Positions 35,005-42,763 of a stretch of 50,335 bases of DNA are shown in pieces (positions within the stretch are counted from its first letter, which is position 1; each line of letters begins with the position of its first letter). The notes under the pieces were generated by a model that was given only the letters and a program-made list of their open reading frames with translations, searched no databases and was not told the DNA's origin. Source of the stretch: Bacteroidota bacterium (GTDB lineage Bacteria; Bacteroidota; Bacteroidia; Palsa-965); assembly GCA_006218065.1 (NCBI GenBank), contig VBWE01000005.1:1-50335 (forward strand). The letters are read 5' to 3'. The translations under genes were made by a program, and so were the position numbers.

Positions 35005-38000
35005 ATGGCTTCAGCAGCAACTACATCATCCGCCTCCAAAACCAAAGCCGTAACGCCCACCGTTACCGCTCCCCCGCCCTCGCGCCAGCCCGCAGCCGAA
35101 AGTTCGGACGGCAAGCGCATGTTCCGGCGGATGAACGGCGAGATGATTGAGCTGCCGCCGGATATCACGCTGATGGAAGCCGTGAAATTGGAACTGGAAG
35201 CGATGGCTGCGGAGAAAAAACTCGGCAAAGGTCCTCCGCCCAAACCGGTTCCGGTTGTAAAAAGGGACAAACCGCCCATCAAAAAATCGAAAGAAAAAGA
35301 ATTCAGGAAGAAAGGCAAAAAAGGCGGGAAAGGCGGCAAGAAAGGCCCCGGAGGTAAAATAGCCAAAGGCATGCTCGCCGTCGGGAAAAGTAAAGTCGCG
35401 CAATTTCTTGCGTCCAAAGGCCTTCCTATTCTTGCCAAAGGCATCCAGAAACTCGGCATGCTGAAAAGCAACGAGCAAACGCATGACGATGCCGGGGCCA
35501 AACTGAAACAAACCGAAGAAGCCGTTGTCCCGCCGGCGCTCGAAGGGCAGTCGAAAAGCAATGCAGGACAGGTGGAAACGGTCAGTGCAAAACCCGAACC
35601 TGTTCCCGATCCGCAGAAAGCAAAAGATAAACTGGCGGAATCGATGGAAGAGAATATTCCGCGCAGTATCGAAGACGTGGATAATTTCAAAAAACATAAA
35701 AAAGCGCAGCACATGGCTACAGCCGTGATGAGCGTAGTAAATACCGACAAGACAAAGGTTACGTCCACTTTCGGGGAAATTGAACAGCAGCCTGCTCCCG
35801 CCCCACCCACGCACCAGCCGCAAGCACTGCCTCCTGAAGAAATTGCACCCGCTACGGCACCCATGGGTCTCGGCCAGGGAGCTATTGCCGGCCTGCAGAA
35901 AGAACATACCGACGTAAGCAACTTCACCAAGGACGCCGACAACAAACTGAAGGAAGAAGGCGTAACCCAGGAGCAGCTGGATATGGTGGACAGCGGCGAT
36001 CTTGCCGAAGCCAACAAGGAAAAAAAGGGCATGGCCAAAAAGGCGAAAACCGAGCCGCTTGCCGTGCAGCAATTCGCGAAGAAAGAATCGCAGAAAGTGG
36101 ACAGCGATCTGAAAAAAGAAGAAGCCAAAGAACGCGGCAACCTTAAAAACAAACGCAAACAGGCGCTCAGCAATACCAAACAAAAACAAGAAGGGGCCAA
36201 AAGCGAACTGGAGAAAAAACGCGAAGAGGTCACGAATAAGATCAATACGATATACAAAACAGCGCAGGACAACGTCAAGAAAAAACTGGGCGATCTCGAA
36301 ACGCAGGCCATGCAGCGCTTTGATACCGGGCAGGCGGCGGCTTCGAAGGAATTTGAGGATAATGTCAAACGCGAACTCGACGCATTCAAATCCGACCGCT
36401 ACTCCGGCTGGTTCGGCTGGGCGCGGAAGGCGAAGGACTGGCTGCTCGGCATGGAAGACCTGCCGCGCGTAAAAGAAATATTCGATACCAACCGGGCTGC
36501 TTTCGTTACCAAAATCGACAAACTCGTTGCCGACATCACCGCCGATAATAACCGCGTGATACAGGAATGCAAGGACGAGCTGGCGAATGCGAAAAAGCAG
36601 ATCAAGGAATATGTGGACAAACTCGGTCCCGACCTGAAAGACGTGGGCAAGAAAGCGCAGGAGGAGATGAATGCCAAGCTGGCCGAAATGGACAGCTTCA
36701 TCGCGGAGAAAGAGGAAGAACTCAAGAACAAGCTGAAGGACAAACAAACAGCGGCCATCAAAGCGATCGACGAGAAGATCGAGAAGATGAAATCGGAAAT
36801 GTCGGGGGCGCTGGCCAAACTGGGTGCATTGCTGCTGCTCGCCGCGAAAAAATTCTTCACCTGGGCGCTCGAAAAATTCGGATTCTCGCTTTCCGAGATC
36901 GAAAGCATTATAAATAAAGGCGCTGCCGTACTCAAAGCAATTTTTACCAAGCCGATCCAGTTCGTTAAAAACCTGATCAACGCGGCGAGTATGGGGTTCC
37001 AGAACTTTGCGAAAAATTTCCTCACACATTTGAAGAACGCCGTTTTCGCATGGCTGACCGGTTCGCTGGAGGGACTGATATTACCGGAAACCTGGGACCT
37101 GAAAGGTATCCTGAGCATTGTTTTCCAGATGCTCGGCATTACCTACCAGAACATCCGTTCACACCTGGTGAAGCTGATCCCGGAGCCCGCCGTGAAAGCG
37201 ATGGAAACTTCTTTTACGCTGGTGAAAACGCTGATCACCGAAGGTCCGATGGCGGCCTGGGAGCAGTTGAAAGAAATCGCCGGCGAAATGAAAGATGCGT
37301 TTGTTGATGCGGTGAAAGATTGGATCAAATGGAAAGTGGTGGAAAAAGCGGTGGAAACGATCCTGAGCATGTTCATCCCGGGAGCCGGCATTATCCGGGC
37401 TATCGTGGGTATTTACGATACCATCGTGTTCTTCATCCAGAAGGCGAAGGACATCATGCAGATGATCAGCAATTTCCTCAGTTCGATTGCGGAGATCGCG
37501 GCGGGCAATATCGGTGCGGCGGCGGCGGCGCTGGAAAACGGGCTCGCGCGCGCGCTCAAACTGGTGATCGATTTCCTTGCGCGCTTTTTGCGGCTGGATG
37601 GAATTACCAAGAAGATACGCGAAGTGATACAGAACCTGCGCGGCAAAGTGGACGGTGTGATCGGCAAGGTGGCGAAGTGGATTGTGGATAAGGGGAAGAA
37701 GATATTTAATGCATTGACTGGAAAAAAGAAAGACCAGCCAGAAGCCCAAAAACCCCCACCCGAAAAACAAGATGCAGATCAGGCAGAAAGTATTTACGGG
37801 CTAAAAGAAGAATATCAGAACGAAAAACACGAAAAACATAATCTTTTCATTAAAAAATCTTCCGGTAAACCGCAACTCATAGTAGCCAGCGATCCTCGCC
37901 ACGTTGAAAGCTTCCTTTCGGCAAAACTCACTGAAATAAATGATCCGGCATGCGCGCTTTCAGATAAAAAGAAATCTGAAATCCGCACCCTGATTGGCGA

Positions 38001-38865
38001 TGCAAATGGTATTGTTGCCCAGATTAATGAATTAACGTATCCGCTCACACCTCCCAAGGACAGTGACAAACTTATTATGCGGAAAGTTAACACACACCTT
38101 AAACACCTGGCTGGAGTTGTCAAGAAAATTGACCAGGACTCAACTCCTATTCCACCTCTTGTGGTAAAACCCGGGTATTCCTCAAATAAGGCGAAATATA
38201 TCGACCTAATGTATCTGCTAAAAGATCATCATCGCCCGGGAACACCTGCTGATGATTACGGTGGCAACATGAGCGGAGCTACACCGGTTTTAAGATCACA
38301 GAGATTATATCCGGGCTCATGGATCAATTTCCATCTTGTGAACGAGCATCTTGGAGGACTTGCAGTAGATTCCAACCTGACACCGACGCCGATCGACACG
38401 AACAACAGCTATAAGAAAGATTTTGAGAATGAAATGAAAACACGTCATAGCAATAGTGAAGTGCTTTGGATGGATGTAAATATCAGTTACCGCTCCGATG
38501 GTCTTTTCCCTTCATCTATTACTACAAAAGGTGGATCAATGAAGGCAGAAAAGGGGAAGTGGGTTCCCGATGCATCTAAAAATTTAAATTGGTCAAGCGG
38601 CAATATTGCAGAGCCAAGCTCAACGGTTATATATATTAACCTGCTACCGCCGTTGAAAAAAGATCAGGAAACGTTGGCAAAATATACACCACTTACAATC
38701 GATCTGATTAAACTGATCGCTTCCGTAAAACCAGCCGTTGTAACCGACAAAGAAACCATCATCCGGATTCTTACCGACATGGCCACCCGTGATGCCGACA
38801 TCGCAAAAAACCTTAGCAAATACACGAAATTGATCCGGGCTACACCGTTTGATTATGGCCGCTAA
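35005..38865 (+). CDS. Giant eCIS cargo candidate 3: coiled-coil protein with C-terminal nuclease-like module
   Basis: 1286 residues, called T3 here. The N-terminus has S-K-T-K-A-V-T-P ... R-Q-P-A-A-E-S, as in cargo 2. Residues about 90-120 are a Lys/Gly-rich basic patch. About 330-620 is a long Lys/Glu coiled coil containing W-F-G-W-A-R-K-A-K-D-W-L-L-G-M-E-D-L-P. About 629-905 aligns with cargo 1 (L-T-H-L-[K/R]-[N/D]-x-V-x-A-W-L-T-G; W-D-L-K-G; A-A-G-N/S-[I/L]-G; D-F-L-A-R-F-L). The C-terminal module (about 945-1286) has H1110-L-V-N-E-H-L-G-G and N-L-T-P ... D-T-N-N. It lacks DUF4157. The stop overlaps the start of the SUKH-like gene by 11 bases. The toxin role is inferred. Confidence 0.83.
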   Translation: MASAATTSSASKTKAVTPTVTAPPPSRQPAAESSDGKRMFRRMNGEMIELPPDITLMEAVKLELEAMAAEKKLGKGPPPKPVPVVKRDKPPIKKSKEKEFRKKGKKGGKGGKKGPGGKIAKGMLAVGKSKVAQFLASKGLPILAKGIQKLGMLKSNEQTHDDAGAKLKQTEEAVVPPALEGQSKSNAGQVETVSAKPEPVPDPQKAKDKLAESMEENIPRSIEDVDNFKKHKKAQHMATAVMSVVNTDKTKVTSTFGEIEQQPAPAPPTHQPQALPPEEIAPATAPMGLGQGAIAGLQKEHTDVSNFTKDADNKLKEEGVTQEQLDMVDSGDLAEANKEKKGMAKKAKTEPLAVQQFAKKESQKVDSDLKKEEAKERGNLKNKRKQALSNTKQKQEGAKSELEKKREEVTNKINTIYKTAQDNVKKKLGDLETQAMQRFDTGQAAASKEFEDNVKRELDAFKSDRYSGWFGWARKAKDWLLGMEDLPRVKEIFDTNRAAFVTKIDKLVADITADNNRVIQECKDELANAKKQIKEYVDKLGPDLKDVGKKAQEEMNAKLAEMDSFIAEKEEELKNKLKDKQTAAIKAIDEKIEKMKSEMSGALAKLGALLLLAAKKFFTWALEKFGFSLSEIESIINKGAAVLKAIFTKPIQFVKNLINAASMGFQNFAKNFLTHLKNAVFAWLTGSLEGLILPETWDLKGILSIVFQMLGITYQNIRSHLVKLIPEPAVKAMETSFTLVKTLITEGPMAAWEQLKEIAGEMKDAFVDAVKDWIKWKVVEKAVETILSMFIPGAGIIRAIVGIYDTIVFFIQKAKDIMQMISNFLSSIAEIAAGNIGAAAAALENGLARALKLVIDFLARFLRLDGITKKIREVIQNLRGKVDGVIGKVAKWIVDKGKKIFNALTGKKKDQPEAQKPPPEKQDADQAESIYGLKEEYQNEKHEKHNLFIKKSSGKPQLIVASDPRHVESFLSAKLTEINDPACALSDKKKSEIRTLIGDANGIVAQINELTYPLTPPKDSDKLIMRKVNTHLKHLAGVVKKIDQDSTPIPPLVVKPGYSSNKAKYIDLMYLLKDHHRPGTPADDYGGNMSGATPVLRSQRLYPGSWINFHLVNEHLGGLAVDSNLTPTPIDTNNSYKKDFENEMKTRHSNSEVLWMDVNISYRSDGLFPSSITTKGGSMKAEKGKWVPDASKNLNWSSGNIAEPSSTVIYINLLPPLKKDQETLAKYTPLTIDLIKLIASVKPAVVTDKETIIRILTDMATRDADIAKNLSKYTKLIRATPFDYGR

Positions 38866-39583
38866 AAGAGATATAACCGAAATCGTTTTCGGCTTAATCG
38901 ACATGATGGAACAGTTGAATGAGAGAAGCGATATTGTTCTTTTGAATGCTCATGTCTTTCCACCTGCAGATGCTGGAGAAATTTCGAGTGCAGAAGATGC
39001 AATTGGCCATTCGCTGGACGATGACATCCGTCTTTTTTACAAAGAGACCGACGGACTACAGATTCGATGGATATTCAAAAACAATAAGCGGTATAATCCT
39101 CACGAGCATACAAAGTCAGACGAGTCTTTTTCACACCTGGAACCTTTGACCGAAGAATTTTTTTTTGACGGATGCATCAATATTTTACCGCTACGGCAAA
39201 CGTTCACGGATATTGATTGGAGAGACCGCATCTGGTTTGATAATGATGAAGGGAAGCAAATTGGTTTTATTGACAGTGATTATGACCAGCTGTTTATAAA
39301 GCAGCATCTGCGTCCGTTCGATTTATACGGAACCACATCGTGTATGGCTTTTTTTACTGGTTCTTCGCGGAAAGAACTACCAGTAATTTTACTCCAAGAT
39401 TACTATCTTGATTTTACCACTTCCCGTGTCACAAATTTTACTTCTTACCTGGAATTCCTTCTCGCCAACTGGGGCTCAACCAAGCAGCGATATAAAACCT
39501 ACAGTGAAATCAACGGTCACCAAAAACTCATTTTGAATACACCGGCAGAGTATTGGAATGAAACAAACAGGTTTATTCTATAA
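38855..39583 (+). CDS. SUKH (SMI1/KNR4)-like immunity protein candidate
   Basis: 242 residues from the ATG at 38855 (an in-frame TTG at 38849 is less likely). The segment I-S-S-A-E-D-A-I-G-H-S-L-D-D-D-I-R-L-F-Y-K-E-T-D-G-L follows the SUKH pattern: an acidic helix with E-x(2)-[LI]-G, then L-x-x-D-[IY]-x-x-F-[YL], then [NT]-D-G. A later I-N-I-L-P-L and D-R-I-W-F-D also fit. SUKH proteins are common immunity factors of bacterial polymorphic toxins, often nucleases. The gene overlaps the 3' end of cargo gene 3 by 11 bases, is AT-rich (22 G/C of 60 bases at 39061-39120) and is the last gene of the operon. Family assignment is by motif reading only. Confidence 0.65.
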   Translation: MAAKRDITEIVFGLIDMMEQLNERSDIVLLNAHVFPPADAGEISSAEDAIGHSLDDDIRLFYKETDGLQIRWIFKNNKRYNPHEHTKSDESFSHLEPLTEEFFFDGCINILPLRQTFTDIDWRDRIWFDNDEGKQIGFIDSDYDQLFIKQHLRPFDLYGTTSCMAFFTGSSRKELPVILLQDYYLDFTTSRVTNFTSYLEFLLANWGSTKQRYKTYSEINGHQKLILNTPAEYWNETNRFIL

Positions 39584-39681
39584 CGATCAGCAACTTCAAC
39601 AAAAAATCAGATTACTCTATGGACGCTGGAAAAAGCTAATGGATGAAAGTAAGTTATTTCTTGCTCTGTCAGTAAAACAAA

Positions 39682-39720
39682 AAAATCCCGGCAAATCCAA
39701 TTTGATTTACCGGGACTTTT
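39682..39720. terminator. Bidirectional terminator closing the eCIS operon
   Basis: A-run, then TCCCGG (39686-39691) with AAATC, a short loop, GATTT and CCGGGA (39710-39715), then TTTT. The A-run on the left and T-run on the right make it work for both the plus-strand eCIS operon and the convergent minus-strand DUF4294 gene. Confidence 0.85.
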
Positions 39721-39737
39721 CAAATATCAATTCCTTC

Positions 39738-40367
39738 TTAAATCACCCCAAGATCAATCAGGTTGACCACATGCTCAATCAGTTTGTCATCGCCTTTGGC
39801 ATCGTAATCGTCTTTCAGGTTTCCGCCGAAAATGCGGGCGACACCCTGCCACATCGTAGCTGAAAACGAGCCGCGGTATTGTTTGATCAGGTCGAAAGTC
39901 GTGTGATCGGTTTCGCGGTCGATGAGTTTGCAAAGAATACGGCCCTGCGAACGGGTCAGGTTGCGCATATCTTTTTCGAACTGTTTGATCAGTTCTTTTT
40001 CACATTTCTCGGCGAATCTTTTTTTCTCCGCTTCGTTTTTCAGCAGCTGAGCCTGGGCATCGAATTCCTGCAGTTTAGCTTTCGCCAGCAGGGCATACGG
40101 GTATGCTTTTTTCACGTTCGCTTTCAGGCGGTCGTATTTCTCCTTGTCTTTCTTGTTCTTGAAAGGAAGTTCCGCTACGATCAGCGTTGTATAATAGTTA
40201 ATGGAAACCGTAGTATCGCCACCGCCATTGGCAGTATATGTGATCATTTCTTTCGGATACTCGGCTACGTCGCCAACATAAAGCTGGGGAACTTCAGAAA
40301 TCTGCTGGGCAAAAGAAACTGCCGGAAGCAGGCCGAGGAGAAAAAAAAGGGCGTTTTTCGTTTTCAT
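39738..40367 (-). CDS. Secreted DUF4294 family protein
   Basis: 209 residues. A Sec signal peptide is evident: M-K-T-K-N, a hydrophobic core, then A-V-S-F-A-Q, with cleavage near residue 20. The mature part is alpha-helical and charged (K-N-K-K-D-K-E-K-Y-D-R-L, V-K-K-A-Y-P-Y-A), with the conserved-looking R-S-Q-G-R-I-L-C-K-L-I-D-R-E-T segment that I associate with DUF4294, a Bacteroidota family of unknown function. It is expected to be periplasmic. It is convergent with the eCIS operon across the shared terminator at 39682-39720 and is not part of it. Confidence 0.85.
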   Translation of the reverse strand: MKTKNALFFLLGLLPAVSFAQQISEVPQLYVGDVAEYPKEMITYTANGGGDTTVSINYYTTLIVAELPFKNKKDKEKYDRLKANVKKAYPYALLAKAKLQEFDAQAQLLKNEAEKKRFAEKCEKELIKQFEKDMRNLTRSQGRILCKLIDRETDHTTFDLIKQYRGSFSATMWQGVARIFGGNLKDDYDAKGDDKLIEHVVNLIDLGVI

Positions 40368-40464
40368 GGCTTTATTGGCAATTCAAGAAGTATGCCAACC
40401 AAGGTTTGATATGCTTTAAACGCTTTTAGTAACCTCTAAGTTATGAATAATCCCGCAAAAGATG

Positions 40465-41958
40465 TTAACAGGGTTCTATCCGGTTCGTTTTCCACCTGGA
40501 CCGATTTTCAGTATTAACAGACTGATTTACAGATACTTTATTCTTTTGGCCCGATAAAAGTCCGGCAGCCAGTATGGCTGCAATTTCCGCTTCATCCGGC
40601 TTAACGGAAGCCAGTTTTTCGGGCGAAAAGTGGTTTTTCACGAAATGTGTATCAAAATCTCCGGATGTAAATGCCTGGTGCTCAAGTACAAACCTGCAAA
40701 AATCGAGTGTCGTTTCCACGCCGGTAATCTGGTACTCCGAAATGGCCCGGAGCATCCTGCTAATGGCTTCTTCCCTGTCTTTGCCATGCGCGATAAGCTT
40801 GGCAATCATCGGATCATAGTAGATCGGGATATCCATGCCTTCCTCGAAACCGTCATCCACCCGGATCCCGGTCCCCTGCGGGCGCCTGTAAGTAGTCAGT
40901 TTACCGATGTCGGGCAGAAAATTATTGGCGGGATCTTCGGCATACACCCGTACTTCAACGGCATGCCCGTTAATCTTCAGATCGTCCTGCGTAAATGAAA
41001 GCTTTTCACCCTGCGCCACCCGCACCTGCTCTTTCACGAGGTCGATACCGGTGATCATTTCGGTTACCGGGTGCTCCACCTGCAAACGGGTATTCATTTC
41101 CAGGAAATAAAAGTTCCGGTTTTCATCGAGCAGGAATTCCACGGTTCCCGCGCCGGTATAATGACATGACCGCGCAACATCCACAGCACATTCGCCCATT
41201 TGTTTGCGCAGTTCGGGACTGAGTACGCACGAAGGTGCTTCTTCGATCACTTTCTGGTGCCGGCGCTGAACGGAACATTCACGCTCAAAAAGATACACGA
41301 TGTTACCGTGGGTGTCCGCCATCACCTGTATTTCGATGTGGCGCGGACCGGTTACATATTTTTCAATAAAAACAGACCCGTCGCCGAAAGCGGATGTCGC
41401 TTCACTCACGGCCAGTTTCATCTGCTCGGCAAAATCGTCGATCCGCTCCACGATGCGCATCCCCTTGCCGCCTCCGCCCGCGCTGGCTTTGATCAGGAGC
41501 GGGAACCCGGTTTGCAGGGCGATTTTTTTTCCTTCTTCCACGTCGCTGATCGATCCTTCCGAACCGGGAACCATCGGGATTTTGAATTTCCTCGCAGCGG
41601 CTTTCGCCGATAATTTATCGCCCATCATTTCCATCGCTTCCGGCGAAGGACCGACAAAGGTGATGCCGGCTTCTTTCACCATCCTGGCGAAATCGGCATT
41701 CTCGGAAAGAAAACCGTAGCCCGGGTGAATGCCGTCGGCTCCGAGTTCTTTACAAACGGCAATTATTTTTTCGCCGTTGAGATACGACTTCGACGAAGGT
41801 GGCGGACCGATACAAACAGCCTCATCGGCATAACGCACGAAAGGCGCATGGCGATCCGCTTCGGAAAATACAGCGACGGTTTTGATACCCATTTCCCGGC
41901 AGGAACGCATCACGCGCAGGGCAATTTCGCCACGATTGGCAATGAGAATTTTTTTCAT
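40465..41958 (-). CDS. accC: Biotin carboxylase subunit (acetyl-/propionyl-CoA carboxylase)
   Basis: 497 residues. Carboxylates biotin on its carrier protein using ATP and bicarbonate, the first half-reaction of acyl-CoA carboxylase. Seen: the N-terminal I-L-I-A-N-R-G-E-I-A-L-R-V, the glycine-rich ATP-grasp loop K-A-S-A-G-G-G-G-K-G-M, R-H-I-E-I-Q-V, E-R-E-C-S-V-Q-R-R-H-Q-K and E-M-N-T-R-L-Q-V-E-H-P-V-T-E. The canonical AccC is about 450 residues; the last about 45 here are a Ser/Asn-rich tail with no motif. No biotin-carrier or carboxyltransferase gene is next to it, so which acyl-CoA is used cannot be told from the window. Confidence 0.95.
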   Translation of the reverse strand: MKKILIANRGEIALRVMRSCREMGIKTVAVFSEADRHAPFVRYADEAVCIGPPPSSKSYLNGEKIIAVCKELGADGIHPGYGFLSENADFARMVKEAGITFVGPSPEAMEMMGDKLSAKAAARKFKIPMVPGSEGSISDVEEGKKIALQTGFPLLIKASAGGGGKGMRIVERIDDFAEQMKLAVSEATSAFGDGSVFIEKYVTGPRHIEIQVMADTHGNIVYLFERECSVQRRHQKVIEEAPSCVLSPELRKQMGECAVDVARSCHYTGAGTVEFLLDENRNFYFLEMNTRLQVEHPVTEMITGIDLVKEQVRVAQGEKLSFTQDDLKINGHAVEVRVYAEDPANNFLPDIGKLTTYRRPQGTGIRVDDGFEEGMDIPIYYDPMIAKLIAHGKDREEAISRMLRAISEYQITGVETTLDFCRFVLEHQAFTSGDFDTHFVKNHFSPEKLASVKPDEAEIAAILAAGLLSGQKNKVSVNQSVNTENRSRWKTNRIEPC

Positions 41959-42080
41959 AAAAAGAAGCGGTTAAAGATACGGAATAGCCGCACTGGTGCG
42001 ATATGCTCTTGAAAGAAGGTCTATGCCCATAGAATATACAGGCAAAACAGACCATCAAATTTTCGTGAAACTTTTCCGCT

Positions 42081-42088
42081 TATTTTTG
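42081..42088 (+). promoter_or_regulatory. Candidate -7 element for the ORF6N gene
   Basis: TATTTTTG fits the Bacteroidota TAnnTTTG consensus, 44 bases before the ATG at 42132. A matching upstream TTG at the usual distance was not seen. Confidence 0.35.
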
Positions 42089-42131
42089 CCTTGAAATTTG
42101 AGTTTGTTTTACGTTTATATAAGATGCTGCT

Positions 42132-42683
42132 ATGACAAAACCATTGGTATTTACAGAGAAGGAGATTGTAAGTCGAATCTACCTGGTCAGGGATCAGAAA
42201 GTAATGCTCGACAGCGACCTTGCAGAAATGTATGGCGTGGAAACCCGGGTACTTAATCAAGCCGTGAAAAGAAATCTAAACCGGTTTCCGCTTGATTTTA
42301 TGTTCCAACTCACTGATTCTGAGTGGGAAAACTTGATATCACAAAATGTGATATCAAGTTGGGGAGGCCGGCGGATATTACCGTATGCTTTTACGGAACA
42401 TGGTGTACTCATGTTGTCGAGCGTACTCAAAAGCGAACAGGCCGTAGCAGTCAATATCAAGATCATGCGGATTTACACCAAAATGCGGGAAGCGCTGGTC
42501 GGTCAGAAAGACGTTCTTTTAAAACTCGAACAACTGGAAAAGAATATGCTTTTGCAGGACGCTCACCTGAAAAAACATGAGGACGAAATCGAAATGGTGT
42601 TTGAAGCGCTGAAACAATTGCTGAATCCGCCCGCCCCGCCAGGGAAAAAGATCGGTTATAAATACAGGGGTAACGAGGATTAA
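42132..42683 (+). CDS. ORF6N domain protein
   Basis: 183 residues. The ORF6N domain fills about residues 8-120: I-Y-L-V-R-D-Q-K-V-M-L-D-S-D-L-A-E-M-Y-G-V, then N-R-F-P-L-D-F-M-F-Q-L, then S-S-W-G-G-R-R, then P-Y-A-F-T-E-H-G-V-L-M-L-S-S-V-L. The rest is a coiled coil ending in a basic tail. ORF6N/KilA-N-type domains are DNA-binding modules first seen in phages and are widespread in Bacteroidota genomes as solitary genes of unclear function. A perfect 14-bp inverted repeat lies in the reading frame at 42330-42360. It stands alone, with no phage genes nearby. Confidence 0.9.
   Translation: MTKPLVFTEKEIVSRIYLVRDQKVMLDSDLAEMYGVETRVLNQAVKRNLNRFPLDFMFQLTDSEWENLISQNVISSWGGRRILPYAFTEHGVLMLSSVLKSEQAVAVNIKIMRIYTKMREALVGQKDVLLKLEQLEKNMLLQDAHLKKHEDEIEMVFEALKQLLNPPAPPGKKIGYKYRGNED
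42330..42360. repeat. Perfect 14-bp inverted repeat with 3-base loop inside the ORF6N gene
   Basis: Left arm AACTTGATATCACA (42330-42343), loop AAA, right arm TGTGATATCAAGTT (42347-42360). It encodes N-L-I-S-Q-N-V-I-S-S in the ORF6N domain. Could be a binding site for the protein itself or an RNA hairpin; no function can be shown here. Confidence 0.9.
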
Positions 42684-42763
42684 AGCGGGACAAAGTTATT
42701 AACGGATTCTGGTGTTGCATTTTTTCATGGACTATTATTGCTAATACATCAAAATAATAAACC

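Noticed and set aside
34983-37029. Minus-strand open frames of 468 and 667 aa opposite cargo gene 3
   Set aside because: They mirror the Lys/Glu-rich coding strand (giving Phe/Leu/Ser-rich protein), and overlap each other; the plus-strand gene is clear.
39558-39863. Plus-strand open frame after the SUKH-like gene
   Set aside because: It starts inside the SUKH-like gene, runs through the bidirectional terminator and ends antisense to the DUF4294 gene.
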